A DNA stretch of 64,000 nt, taken from positions 339,501 to 403,500 of the forward strand of contig NZ_JAFCLN010000003.1 in the NCBI RefSeq assembly GCF_018129385.1, read 5' to 3'. Shown here piece by piece: positions 25,865 through 34,016 of this stretch. Position 1 is the stretch's first letter, and each line of letters starts with the position of its first letter. Source of the stretch: Bradyrhizobium lablabi (lineage in GTDB: Bacteria > Pseudomonadota > Alphaproteobacteria > Rhizobiales > Xanthobacteraceae). Under the pieces are notes generated by a model. It was not told where the DNA came from. It did no database searches and saw only the letters and a program-made list of their open reading frames with translations. The position numbers and the translations under genes are program-made.

Positions 25865-26173
25865 TCAATCGGTGGCGCAGATCAGATAGGTCGGCGTTCC
25901 GCCGGTTGAGACCTTTTCGGATGAAGCCCGCCCTTCGCGCGCCCGATCCGAGGTCACATACGCCCTGAGTGCATCCATGCTCTCGAACTTGATCTCGGCC
26001 ACGCGATAGATGTCCTGCGGCGCGCCGGCGACGTTGCGAACGCGGTGGGTGGTCAACACGGCGCCAGCGCCGACGAGACGGCGCATCAGCGGCATGTGGC
26101 TTGCGAAATACGCGCGTTCGAAGGCCTTCGCATCGAGCGGCGGCGGATAGAGAACGATCAGCCTCGCGGCCAA
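25865..26173 (-). CDS. EthD-domain protein
   Basis: A 102-residue ferredoxin-like alpha/beta-barrel protein of the EthD type. It opens with LIVLYPPPLDAKAFERAYFA then SHMPLM, the usual EthD start in which the His is conserved, and contains YRVAEIKFESMDALRAYVTS. EthD proteins accompany degradation of ethers and other compounds; the role here is open. It lies two bases after the OsmC gene on the same strand, so the pair is an operon. Confidence 0.8.
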   Translation of the reverse strand: MAARLIVLYPPPLDAKAFERAYFASHMPLMRRLVGAGAVLTTHRVRNVAGAPQDIYRVAEIKFESMDALRAYVTSDRAREGRASSEKVSTGGTPTYLICATD

Positions 26174-26175
26174 GG

Positions 26176-26661
26176 TCAGGAGCCTTGCGGGACAGCGACC
26201 TCGACGACGGGTTCGTGAAGAACAGGAAAATTCACCGATCGCGTGACGAAGCAGTTGGCATGCGCCGTCTCGTGCAGTTGCTCGGCCTTTTGCCTGTCCG
26301 ACCCCGGGGCCAGCAGGACGCGCGGGTGCAACGTGACCTGGACGAACTGGCCCGCTCCGTCGACCGCTTCCTCGACCATGATTCCTTCGGCTTCATCCTC
26401 ATAGGCGAGCACGACGATACCCTCTGCCGCGCAAAGGCCCATGTACCAGAGCTTGTGGCAGGAGGAAAGCGAGGCGACCAGCAGATCCTCCGGATTCCAG
26501 CGCGCCGCGTCGCCGCGAAACACCGGATCGGAAGATCCGGCAATCACCGGTTTTCCGGGCGCGCTGATTTCATAGGAGCGGACATGGTTGCGGAAGGATT
26601 TTGTCTTGGCTGCACCAGTCCAGACGAGGTGCGTGCTGTAATGATGCCGGCGATCTGTCAT
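26176..26661 (-). CDS. OsmC-family peroxiredoxin-like protein
   Basis: A 161-residue OsmC/Ohr-family protein. The two reactive cysteines lie in LVASLSSCHKLWY and AHANCFVTRSV, the expected positions, so thiol-dependent hydroperoxide reduction is plausible. The gene is the first of an operon with EthD. It diverges from an HxlR-like regulator across 163 bases, a usual layout for oxidant- or substrate-responsive control, which is inference. Confidence 0.87.
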   Translation of the reverse strand: MTDRRHHYSTHLVWTGAAKTKSFRNHVRSYEISAPGKPVIAGSSDPVFRGDAARWNPEDLLVASLSSCHKLWYMGLCAAEGIVVLAYEDEAEGIMVEEAVDGAGQFVQVTLHPRVLLAPGSDRQKAEQLHETAHANCFVTRSVNFPVLHEPVVEVAVPQGS

Positions 26662-26824
26662 CTGCCTGCTCCCGCTTCGATGCTGACGCTATTGGTTGCT
26701 ATCAATTTTATAGCATTGTCCAAAAGATGCAAGCGGCATCGATTCGGACGGAGTGCGGCGCGCGTTCGGTAAGCCAGAATCAAGACTGTCGATCGGCAAC
26801 GAAAAGCAGGGTAGGTTTCGCGTC

Positions 26825-27190
26825 ATGAGTTCATCAAAAAAGCCTCGCCACCGCGTGCCGAAGGTCGGGACGCCAGTCCGCGGCTCGAAGACGGGACGCC
26901 CCATCATGGTGGCGCTCGACCTGCTCGGGCGGCGCACGGCCTTGCGCATTCTTTGGGAGCTGCGCGACGGGCCGCTGACTTTTCGCGCGCTTCAGGAGGC
27001 CTGCGAAACCACGCCGGGGCTGCTCAATACGCGCCTGAAGGAGCTGCGCGCCACCGATATCGTCACGCATGCCGACGGCGGCTATTGCCTGACGGCGCAG
27101 GGGCGCAAGCTGCGCACGGCCCTCAATCCGCTCAGCGCCTGGGCGCAGGCGTGGGCCGACGAGGGCGCCGGCAAGCGGGCACAGGATTGA
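26825..27190 (+). CDS. HxlR-like winged-helix transcriptional regulator
   Basis: A 121-residue regulator with a basic N-terminal tail and a winged helix: RRTALRILWELRDGPLTFRALQEACETTPGLLNTRLKELRAT is the HxlR/MarR-like core. No Cys in the N-terminal position used by redox-sensing HxlR proteins was seen. The start is the ATG at 26825; the upstream frame to 26753 lacks a ribosome-binding site. It is divergent from the OsmC-EthD pair and 67 bases ahead of a hydratase-like gene, either of which it may control. Confidence 0.82.
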   Translation: MSSSKKPRHRVPKVGTPVRGSKTGRPIMVALDLLGRRTALRILWELRDGPLTFRALQEACETTPGLLNTRLKELRATDIVTHADGGYCLTAQGRKLRTALNPLSAWAQAWADEGAGKRAQD

Positions 27191-27257
27191 GTGTGGCGGC
27201 CCCTCGCCGCTATTGTCCGCTCCGGACCGACAAGAACAATCAGGGGAGAGAAAGCCC

Positions 27258-28037
27258 ATGGAAGATATCGCGGCCCGGCGCGCGGCCGAAACGCTGCTTG
27301 CCGAACACAAGGCCAACATCCGGTTCAGGACGCTTGCGCCGCCCGACGGTCCCGCCACGATTGCCGACGCCTACGATATCCAGGAGCGGTTTGTTCCGCT
27401 GCTGCGGGGCGAGCACGGTGAGGTGGCCGGCTACAAGGTCGGGCTGACGTCGGCGACGATGCAAAAGTTTTGCGGGATCGACCATCCGATCGGCGGCGTC
27501 GTGCTGGCGCGCCGCGTGCACCAATCGGGCGCCACCGTGCGGCGCGCGGATTACGGGCGGCTCGGCCTCGAATTCGAGATTGCCGTTCGCATCAAGTCGG
27601 ACGTGCCGGTCGGGCCCTGCACCGCCGAGACGATCGCGCCGCATATCGACGGCGTCTGCGCGGCGATCGAACTCGTCGACGACCGCAGCGCCGATTACGG
27701 CAATCTCGATGTCCGCTCGCTGGTGGCGGACAATTCCTGGAACGCCGGCATCGTGCTGTCGGAATTTTCCACGAAATGGCCAGACCTCGAGGCTGTGCTC
27801 GGGCGCGCCACCAAGGACGGCGCCGCGATCGGCGAAGGCTATGGGCGCGATATCCTCGGCCATCCCTTCAATTCGGCGGCGTGGCTTGCGACGCAGCTCG
27901 CTTCGCGCGGCGAAGGCCTGAAGGCGGGCCAGGTGGTGATGACGGGAAGCGTGATGAAGACGGTGTTTCCGGAAGACGAAGGACGCTACCGGTTCGAGCT
28001 TGCGGGGCTAGGATTGGTTGAGGTGCAGGTGCGATAG
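27258..28037 (+). CDS. 2-keto-4-pentenoate hydratase/fumarylacetoacetase-fold protein
   Basis: A 259-residue protein of the MhpD-like hydratase/decarboxylase family. The characteristic segments are GYKVGLTS near residue 57, LEFEIAVRI with the metal-binding Glu pair, IELVDDR, and the C-terminal GQVVMTGSV. Such enzymes hydrate 2-hydroxypentadienoate-type intermediates in meta-cleavage pathways. No ring-cleavage gene is adjacent, so substrate is open. The start at 27258 follows GGGGAGAG. Confidence 0.83.
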   Translation: MEDIAARRAAETLLAEHKANIRFRTLAPPDGPATIADAYDIQERFVPLLRGEHGEVAGYKVGLTSATMQKFCGIDHPIGGVVLARRVHQSGATVRRADYGRLGLEFEIAVRIKSDVPVGPCTAETIAPHIDGVCAAIELVDDRSADYGNLDVRSLVADNSWNAGIVLSEFSTKWPDLEAVLGRATKDGAAIGEGYGRDILGHPFNSAAWLATQLASRGEGLKAGQVVMTGSVMKTVFPEDEGRYRFELAGLGLVEVQVR

Positions 28038-28040
28038 CAT

Positions 28041-28123
28041 CGTAGGGTGGGTTAGCGAAGCGTAACCCACCGCTTTCGCGCGAGGAGAATGGTGGGTTAC
28101 GCCTTCGGCTAACCCACCCTACG
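28041..28123. repeat. GTAGGGTGGGTTAGC palindromic repeat, copy 1
   Basis: CGTAGGGTGGGTTAGCGAAG opens an inverted repeat that closes with CTAACCCACCCTACG; the inner part holds a second pair GTAACCCACC/GGTGGGTTAC. The whole 83-base element folds on itself. Two further copies lie at 29158-29273 and 31242-31337 between neighbouring genes. Confidence 0.9.
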
Positions 28124-28146
28124 GGTCGGCAGCCGGAGAGACAGCA

Positions 28147-29145
28147 ATGCAATTTCGAACGTTTGGCCGCACGGGGCTAAAGGTCTCCGTGCTTGGCTTT
28201 GGCTGCGGCGCCGTCGGCGGGCTGATGGTGCGCGGCGATCCCGCCGACCAGGAACGCGTGGTCGCGCGCGCGATCGACGCCGGCGTGAACTATTTCGATA
28301 CGGCGGTGCTTTATGGCGACGGCGAATCGGAAAAGAATCTCGGCCGCGTCCTCCAGAAGCTGAAGCCGGCCAATGCCATCGTCGGCACCAAGGTGCGCCT
28401 CGCCGCCGGCGATCCCGGCCGCACGGCGGACGCGATTGCGGCTTCGCTCGAAGGCAGCCTCGCGCGCCTTCGTCTTGATCGCGTGGACATCTTCCACCTG
28501 CACAATCCGATCACCGTGACGGGAGGCGGATCGTCGTTGAGCGTGCGGCAGGTGATGGACGACGTGGTGCCGGCGTTCGAGCGGCTGCGCGCGCAGGGGA
28601 AAATCCGTTTCCTCGGGATCACGGCGCTGGGCGATACCGCGGCGCTGCTTCAGGTGATCGACGCCGGCGTCTTCGACAGCGCGCAGGTGGTCTACAACAT
28701 GCTCAACCCTTCCGCGGGCGAACAATTGCCGAAAGATTATCCGGCGCAGGATTACGGTCGCTTGTTCGATCACACCAAGGCGGCCGGAATCGGCGTAGTG
28801 GGCATTCGCGTGCTGGCAGGCGGGGCCTTGTCCGGTTCGGCCGAGCGCCACCCGATTGCGAGCCCGGCGCCCGAGCCGCTCGGCTCGGCCATGAGCTATG
28901 ACGGCGATATCGATCGCGCGCGCCGCCTGATGCCGCTGGTGACGGAGGGCTTTGCCGGCAGCCTGACCGAGGCCGCGACGCGGTTTGCGATCTCGCATCC
29001 GGCGATGGACACCATTTTGGTCGGCATGGCAACGCCACAGCAGTTCGAGGACGCGCTGGCGGCGGTGGAGAAAGGTCCGTTGCCGCAAGCTGCGCTCGAT
29101 CGGCTGGCCGTACTGCAACGCGAATTTTCCGGCGAATCGCGATAG
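28147..29145 (+). CDS. Aldo/keto reductase
   Basis: A 332-residue (alpha/beta)8 NADPH-dependent oxidoreductase. The four catalytic residues are visible: Asp in NYFDTAV, Tyr in LYGDGESE, Lys in VGTKVR and His in FHLHNP. The C-terminal NADPH site is reduced compared with classic members. Its substrate is not evident. Palindromic repeats of one family flank it on both sides. Confidence 0.87.
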   Translation: MQFRTFGRTGLKVSVLGFGCGAVGGLMVRGDPADQERVVARAIDAGVNYFDTAVLYGDGESEKNLGRVLQKLKPANAIVGTKVRLAAGDPGRTADAIAASLEGSLARLRLDRVDIFHLHNPITVTGGGSSLSVRQVMDDVVPAFERLRAQGKIRFLGITALGDTAALLQVIDAGVFDSAQVVYNMLNPSAGEQLPKDYPAQDYGRLFDHTKAAGIGVVGIRVLAGGALSGSAERHPIASPAPEPLGSAMSYDGDIDRARRLMPLVTEGFAGSLTEAATRFAISHPAMDTILVGMATPQQFEDALAAVEKGPLPQAALDRLAVLQREFSGESR

Positions 29146-29157
29146 AAGCCGCAGCGT

Positions 29158-29273
29158 GTAGGGTGGGTTAGCCAACGGGTCGCGCGAATGCGCGCCCGAT
29201 GACAGGCTCCGCGTAACCCACCGCTTTTGTGGCGAAGAGGATGGTGGGTTACGCTTCGCTAACCCACCCTACG
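29158..29273. repeat. GTAGGGTGGGTTAGC palindromic repeat, copy 2
   Basis: Starts GTAGGGTGGGTTAGCCAACG and ends GCTTCGCTAACCCACCCTACG, with an inserted middle (CCGATGACAGGCTCCGCG) absent from copy 1 but present in copy 3. It sits between the aldo/keto reductase and the Mur ligase gene. Confidence 0.9.
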
Positions 29274-29294
29274 GACTGATCGATTGGATAGAGC

Positions 29295-30707
29295 GTGAAT
29301 TATTCGAAAGCGCATTTCATCGGCATCGCCGGCAAAGGCATGAGCGCAACCGCGCTGCTGCTGCGGCAGATGGGCGTGCGGATCACCGGCTCAGATGAAG
29401 GATTCTATCCGCCGGTCAGCGACTATTTGAAGAACGAGAAGATCGCGTTCGCCTCGGGTTACCGGACGGAGAATATTCCAGATGATGCCGACGTCATCGT
29501 GATCGGCAAGAACGCAAAGCTCGTACCTGAAAGCAACGAGGAAGTCCGCGCCGCGATGGAGAGCGGCAAGCCGGTGCGCTCTTTCGCCGATCTGCTGCAC
29601 GAGATGAGCCTTGGCGCCGAGACGATCGTCGCGGCCGGCAGCTACGGCAAATCGACCTGCACCGCCCTGCTCGCCTGGTGCCTCAAGAGCGCGGGCAAGG
29701 AGCCCAGCTATTTCATCGGCGAGATCACCAACGGTTTTGACACGCACGCCCGGCGCGGCAAGGGCAACACGTTCGTGCTTGAAGGCGACGAATACCCGGC
29801 ATCGAACTGGGACGACCGCTCAAAGTTCCTGCTCTACAACGCCAGGAACGTGCTGCTGACCTCGGCAACCCACGACCACATCAACGTGTTTCCGACGCAC
29901 GCGGATTATCTCGCGCCGTTCCGCACCCTGCTCGGCTCGCTGCCATCGGACGGGCTGCTGGTCGTCAGCGCCGAGCCGCACGCCCGCGCCCTCGCCGCCG
30001 GTCTTGCGTGTCCCATCGTCTGTTATGGGCTGAACGACAAGGCGAACTGGCATGCCGAAAATATCGTGCGCGGCGCCGAGACCGGTTTTGACCTAATGCG
30101 CGGCAGCGAGAAGATCGTGCGCCTGTCGACCACGCAGCTCGGCGACCACAACATCGACAACATCGTCGGTGTGGCCGCGATGCTGCTGGAGAAGAAGCTG
30201 CTGACGCCCGAGGAATTGCACGCCGGCATGCGCACCTTCCAGGGTGTCAAGCGCCGCATGGAATTGCTGTCGCCGCGATCGAAGGTGCCGGTCTACGAAG
30301 GCTTTGGCTCGTCCTACGAGAAGGCACGCAGCGCGATCGAAGCCACAAAGCTGCATTTTCCGAACAAGCGGCTGATCGTCGTGTTCGAGCCGCACACCTT
30401 CACCTGGCGCAACCGCGCGGCGATTGCGGCGTATGACGATGTGTTCGCGGGAGCGGAAAAGATATTCATTTTCGAGCCGGCGTCCCAAGGCGCGGGCACC
30501 CATGCCCAGTTGACCCAGGACGAGATTGTCGCGCGAACGAGGGCGGCGAACTACGATGCCGAGGCGATCAATGAACCAGACGAGGCGTTGCAACGACTGA
30601 GCGATGTCCTGCGCGCGGATGATGTCGTCCTGTTGCTGACCTCGGGCGAACTTGGCGGACTGATACGGCGAATTCCGGAATTGGTTGAAACGAAATACCC
30701 GCACTAA
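29295..30707 (+). CDS. Mur ligase-family protein, Mpl-like but divergent
   Basis: A 470-residue protein with three-domain Mur ligase layout. HFIGIAGKGMSATALLLRQMG is the N-terminal Rossmann motif; the ATP P-loop reads AGSYGKSTCTAL rather than the usual GTHGKTT; EGDEYPAS matches the EADEYD region of Mpl, and QLGDHNIDN the central GxHNxxN motif. Mpl recycles murein tripeptide by attaching it to UDP-MurNAc. The C-terminal DDxxHHP motif of MurC/Mpl is replaced by EGFGSSYEKA. A different peptide or acceptor is therefore possible. GTG start, nine bases ahead of the next gene's start at its end. Confidence 0.72.
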   Translation: MNYSKAHFIGIAGKGMSATALLLRQMGVRITGSDEGFYPPVSDYLKNEKIAFASGYRTENIPDDADVIVIGKNAKLVPESNEEVRAAMESGKPVRSFADLLHEMSLGAETIVAAGSYGKSTCTALLAWCLKSAGKEPSYFIGEITNGFDTHARRGKGNTFVLEGDEYPASNWDDRSKFLLYNARNVLLTSATHDHINVFPTHADYLAPFRTLLGSLPSDGLLVVSAEPHARALAAGLACPIVCYGLNDKANWHAENIVRGAETGFDLMRGSEKIVRLSTTQLGDHNIDNIVGVAAMLLEKKLLTPEELHAGMRTFQGVKRRMELLSPRSKVPVYEGFGSSYEKARSAIEATKLHFPNKRLIVVFEPHTFTWRNRAAIAAYDDVFAGAEKIFIFEPASQGAGTHAQLTQDEIVARTRAANYDAEAINEPDEALQRLSDVLRADDVVLLLTSGELGGLIRRIPELVETKYPH

Positions 30708-30716
30708 GGGGCCCTC

Positions 30717-31238
30717 ATGCGAATCCGGCGCTTGCTTCTCATCCCGGCGCTGCTGATCGCGGCGGCTGTATCGGCCCACGCGTTCGAGGCCGACGGTTGC
30801 GAGAAGCAGCGCAAACTGTTTCCCGCCGACTGGAACGATACGTCAAAGGAGAAGACGCTGTTCGCCTGCGAGTCGCAGCAGACCCGCTTCTACGTCAAGA
30901 CCGGCGCGACTGACGGGGCCGGCCGGACGCTGATGAGCCTTGTGCCGTTCTCGCGCAGCGAGGCCAATGCAAGGGTGGAGACCGGGCAGGATGTGTTGCG
31001 CATCTGGCTCGACAAGGAGCAGACCCGGCGGCTGCGCGAGGGGAGATATTTTGCGACGCTCGTCCGCAAGGAAGGATCGTGCTGGATCCGCGGCAGCATC
31101 GAGGAAGATCTCATCTTCCTGATGGACAACGCGCATCCGCCCGCGGACGATCCGGACAAGGCCGGCTCGTTCTACAACAAGGCACCGCGGTTCAGCGTGC
31201 TGGGCCGCGACACCACGAATTGCGAGCGGCTCAAGTAG
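30717..31238 (+). CDS. Secreted protein of unknown function
   Basis: A 173-residue protein with a clear signal peptide (MRIRRLLLIPALLIAAAVSAHA) and four Cys residues in the mature part, suggesting disulfides in the periplasm. No domain recognised. It begins nine bases after the Mur ligase-like gene, so the two are one operon; a cell-wall-related role is a guess from context. Confidence 0.72.
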   Translation: MRIRRLLLIPALLIAAAVSAHAFEADGCEKQRKLFPADWNDTSKEKTLFACESQQTRFYVKTGATDGAGRTLMSLVPFSRSEANARVETGQDVLRIWLDKEQTRRLREGRYFATLVRKEGSCWIRGSIEEDLIFLMDNAHPPADDPDKAGSFYNKAPRFSVLGRDTTNCERLK

Positions 31239-31241
31239 CGT

Positions 31242-31337
31242 TTGCCCAACGGTCCCACGCTAAGCGCGGCCGATGACAGGCTCCGGCATAAACCTTGAGC
31301 AAAGATGGTGGGTTACGCTTCGCTAACCCACCCTACG
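31242..31337. repeat. GTAGGGTGGGTTAGC palindromic repeat, copy 3 (left end decayed)
   Basis: The right half, GGTGGGTTACGCTTCGCTAA then CCCACCCTACG, matches copies 1 and 2. The left half keeps CGATGACAGGCTCCG but the outer arm has lost most matches. A still weaker trace is near 31781-31840 (GGTGGCCCACCCAACGAT). Confidence 0.8.
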
Positions 31338-31470
31338 ATCCCTGCCCCAGTCACGCGCTTTTTATAACTCCGTTACCGCCACAGCGCTTCAAATTTGACG
31401 CTGAAATCCCACATCAGTAGGAAATGATGATCGTCATCTGATCATCCTCCCCCCGAGATCTGGAGCTGAC

Positions 31471-31563
31471 ATGGGCGAGGTTATTCAATTTGTCCCAAAG
31501 TCTGAACGTGAGCGAATCCGGCTGATCCGGGAAGCCCGCGCGATCTACGACCGCCTGTCGTGA
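31471..31563 (+). CDS. Very small conserved-type protein, 30 residues
   Basis: A 30-residue frame beginning MGEVIQFVPKSERERIRLIR, a sequence start I associate with a small Bradyrhizobium protein that is usually longer. Ribosome-binding GGAG is five bases before the ATG. The stop TGA overlaps the GTG start of the next gene (GTGA), so translation is probably coupled. The short length may reflect truncation. Function unknown. Confidence 0.55.
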   Translation: MGEVIQFVPKSERERIRLIREARAIYDRLS

Positions 31564-31769
31564 TCAAGATCATTGCCGTGCTTTGCAGTCTCTCGTCTCC
31601 GGCCAACTGTCACGAGCAGACGGTAACAACCTCGGACTTCGCCAACGTATCTATACAGTCCTGCCTGGTTGGTGCGCCGCAGCTCGCCGAGTGGATGAAG
31701 CAGCATCCGGCCGAACGGCTTGCGGGATGGCGCTGCGTTATCGGCAAGCAGGATGGCGGGAAAGCTTAG
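31560..31769 (+). CDS. Small protein of unknown function
   Basis: A 69-residue protein with a hydrophobic start (MIKIIAVLCSL) and conserved-looking Cys residues in ANCHEQTV, SIQSCLVG and WRCVIG. The gene overlaps the preceding tiny gene by four bases. Its composition looks coding and similar small proteins occur in Bradyrhizobium. No function is known to me. Confidence 0.6.
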   Translation: MIKIIAVLCSLSSPANCHEQTVTTSDFANVSIQSCLVGAPQLAEWMKQHPAERLAGWRCVIGKQDGGKA

Positions 31770-31845
31770 GCGCGGAAGGACCGTAGAGCGGGCTAGCTGA
31801 AGGCGTAAGCCGCCGCGGACAAGATGGTGGCCCACCCAACGATCC

Positions 31846-32709
31846 CTACCCCTTCACCGCGCCCGCGGTGAGCCCGTGGATCAAATGCCGCTGCAAAAAC
31901 GCGAACAGCACTGCCACCGGGACGGTACTCAAGATCACCCCCGCCGATAACTGCCCCCACTGCACCTCGTACTGGCCGACCATGTAAAGCAGGCCGGCGG
32001 AGAGCGTGCGCATGTTGGTCTCCGTGGTGAAGGAAATCGCGAACAAGAGTTCGCTCCAGGAGACGACGAAGGCGAAGATGGCGGTCGCGGCGATGCCGGG
32101 GGCGGCGAGCGGCAGCACGATGCGGCAGAGCGCGCCGAAATGGTTGCAGCCGTCGATCATCGCGCTTTCCTCGAGGTCGCGCGGGATCGAGGTGAAATAG
32201 CCGACCATCATCCAGACCGTGAACGGCACGGTGAAGGAGAAGTTGGAGTAGATCAGCGCCTGGTAGCTGTCGATCAGACCAAGCGCGCGCCACTGGGTCA
32301 GCAGCGGCGCGATCAGCAGCACGCTCGGAAACATTTGCGTCGCGAGGAAGATCAGCAGCAGCGCGTCGCGGCCGGCGAATTTGAAGCGGGCGATGGCGTA
32401 GCCGGCGAGCACGGAGACGATGGTGGTGGCGACCATCGTCACCGAACAGACCCAGAGGCTGTTGAGAAAGAAGCGCGAGAACGGCGTGACCGGCGAGGTC
32501 CAGGCCTCGACATAGTTCTCGAAGGTGGGATGGCGCGGCAGATATTGCAGCGGCGTGGCGTAGAGTTCGGTGCGGTCCTTCAGCGAAGTCAGCAGCATCC
32601 AGATAAACGGGCCCAGCGCGAAGGCGGTGAGCAGGATCAGGCCGATCCAGATCACGGGGCCGGCGAGCAGGCGCTCGGCGAGATCCCTGGGGACGTGACG
32701 GCGCGCCAT
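31846..32709 (-). CDS. Carbohydrate ABC transporter permease (MalG type)
   Basis: A 287-residue inner-membrane permease with six predicted spans. The EAA loop that docks the ATPase reads EESAMIDGCNHFGALCRIVL followed by PLAAPG, the MalG-type pattern. Its ATG overlaps the stop of the MalF-type gene by one base. It is the last gene of a binding protein-permease-permease operon; no ATPase gene follows, so the complex must borrow one encoded elsewhere. Confidence 0.9.
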   Translation of the reverse strand: MARRHVPRDLAERLLAGPVIWIGLILLTAFALGPFIWMLLTSLKDRTELYATPLQYLPRHPTFENYVEAWTSPVTPFSRFFLNSLWVCSVTMVATTIVSVLAGYAIARFKFAGRDALLLIFLATQMFPSVLLIAPLLTQWRALGLIDSYQALIYSNFSFTVPFTVWMMVGYFTSIPRDLEESAMIDGCNHFGALCRIVLPLAAPGIAATAIFAFVVSWSELLFAISFTTETNMRTLSAGLLYMVGQYEVQWGQLSAGVILSTVPVAVLFAFLQRHLIHGLTAGAVKG

Positions 32710-33653
32710 TATTCTTCCTCCACGCCCTTGGTCACCCGCAGGTACAGCGCGGTGAAGACCAGCATCACCACGAGCAGCACCACCGACAGCGCGCCGGCAT
32801 AGCCGAAGTCGAGCGTGGAATAGGCCTGCACCAGCGTGTAGGTCGAGGTGATCTGGGTGGCGTTGGCGGGGCCGCCGCCGGTCATGACAAAGATCAGGTC
32901 GGCATAGTTGAAGGTCCAGATGATGCGGGTGGCGGTGGAGACCACGATGATCGGCCGCAGCATCGGCAGCGTGATGTGCCAGAAGCGCGAGAACACGCCG
33001 GCGCCGTCGACGTGGGCGGCTTCATAGAGTTCGTCCGGCACCGATTGCAGGCCGGCGAGCAGCATGATCGCGAAGAACGGGATGCCGCGCCAGATGTTGG
33101 TGAAGATGACCGCGCCCATCGCGGTATCCGGCGAGGACAGCCAGGCGATGCGCTCGCTCATCAGGCCGGTCCAGATCAGGAAGTCGTTGATGAAGCCGTA
33201 ATTCGGCTGGTAGAGCCACTGCCAGATCAGCCCCACCACCACGCCCGGAATGATCCAGGGCAATAGCGTCAGCGTGCGCACCAGCGCGCGGCCGGGAAAG
33301 GCCTGATGCAGCAGCAGCGCGGCGGCAAAGCCGAAGATGAATTGCAGGAAGACCGAGCCGAACACCCAGACCACCGAATTCCACAGCGAGTGCCAGAAGA
33401 CGGGATCCTCGATCAGGCGGAGATAATTGCCCAGCCCGATGAAGCGATAGTCCTGCGGCTTGTAGAGCACATCGGCATAGAGGCTCATCTTGATGGCAAG
33501 GAAGATCGGCACCACCACGGTCGCCAGCATGCAGAGCGCGGCGGGGACGAGATAGAGATAGCCGATCATGCGCTTTCGCACGCGCCAGGAGATCAGGGGA
33601 CGGGTGCGCGGGGTGGCGAGAGTTACGGAGGTCATGGAGGATTCCAGTGACAT
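32709..33653 (-). CDS. Carbohydrate ABC transporter permease (MalF type)
   Basis: A 314-residue permease with six spans and the EAA loop DELYEAAHVDGAGVFSRFWH then ITLPMLRP. It pairs with the MalG-type permease to form the channel of a sugar or polyol importer. The ATG at 33653 is the longest start; ATG at 33635 has a weak GGAA upstream and is a good alternative. 363 bases of repeat DNA separate it from the binding-protein gene. Confidence 0.9.
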   Translation of the reverse strand: MSLESSMTSVTLATPRTRPLISWRVRKRMIGYLYLVPAALCMLATVVVPIFLAIKMSLYADVLYKPQDYRFIGLGNYLRLIEDPVFWHSLWNSVVWVFGSVFLQFIFGFAAALLLHQAFPGRALVRTLTLLPWIIPGVVVGLIWQWLYQPNYGFINDFLIWTGLMSERIAWLSSPDTAMGAVIFTNIWRGIPFFAIMLLAGLQSVPDELYEAAHVDGAGVFSRFWHITLPMLRPIIVVSTATRIIWTFNYADLIFVMTGGGPANATQITSTYTLVQAYSTLDFGYAGALSVVLLVVMLVFTALYLRVTKGVEEE

Positions 33654-33714
33654 CGCGCGCTGTGCGACGCGACGGGATATAACGACAAGAACAACCGCGC
33701 ACTGCGCGTTGTTG

Positions 33715-33866
33715 CGCCCTCTCCCCTTGTGGGAGAGGGCATGTACGCAGGCGGCGTCAAACTCACCTGGGTGAGGGGTCTGCCCGACGGTCGTATCCTG
33801 CCCGCGGAGAGAGACCCCTCATCCGGCAGCCTTCGGCTGCCACCTTCTCCCACAAGGGGAGAAGGG
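33715..33866. repeat. Long inverted repeat of the CCCTCTCCCCTTGTGGGAG type
   Basis: GCGCCCTCTCCCCTTGTGGG at one end pairs with CTTCTCCCACAAGGGGAGAAG at the other; inner arms ACCTGGGTGAGGGGTCTG and GACCCCTCATCCGGCAGC also pair in part. This is a widespread rhizobial intergenic element. It lies inside the transport operon between the binding protein and first permease. Confidence 0.8.
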
Positions 33867-33932
33867 AAGGAGAAGCGCAGCGCTGCGGGCGAGCGTATCG
33901 TCATGCAGATTCCCAAGGCGGGCGACTTTGCT

Positions 33933-34016
33933 CCGTCATTCCGGGGCGCCTCGAAGAGGCGAACCCGGAATCTCGAGGTTCCGGGTTCGATGCTGCGCAT
34001 CGCCCCGGAACGACGG
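33933..34016. repeat. CATTCCGGGGCG palindromic repeat
   Basis: CGTCATTCCGGGGCGCCTCG and CGCATCGCCCCGGAACGACG form the outer arms, with GAACCCGGAATCTCGAG/GGTTCCGGGTTCG inside. It belongs to the same family as the pair at 25402-25561. It ends directly at the stop codon of the binding-protein gene and may act as its 3' hairpin, lowering permease expression relative to the binding protein. Confidence 0.8.

Noticed and set aside
28041..31337. Repeats considered as a CRISPR array
   Set aside because: The repeats are long palindromes separated by whole genes, with no regular spacers and no cas genes.
31781..31840. Fourth copy of the GTAGGGTGGGTTAGC repeat
   Set aside because: Only scattered matches remain (GGTGGCCCACCC), too weak to annotate as a separate copy.
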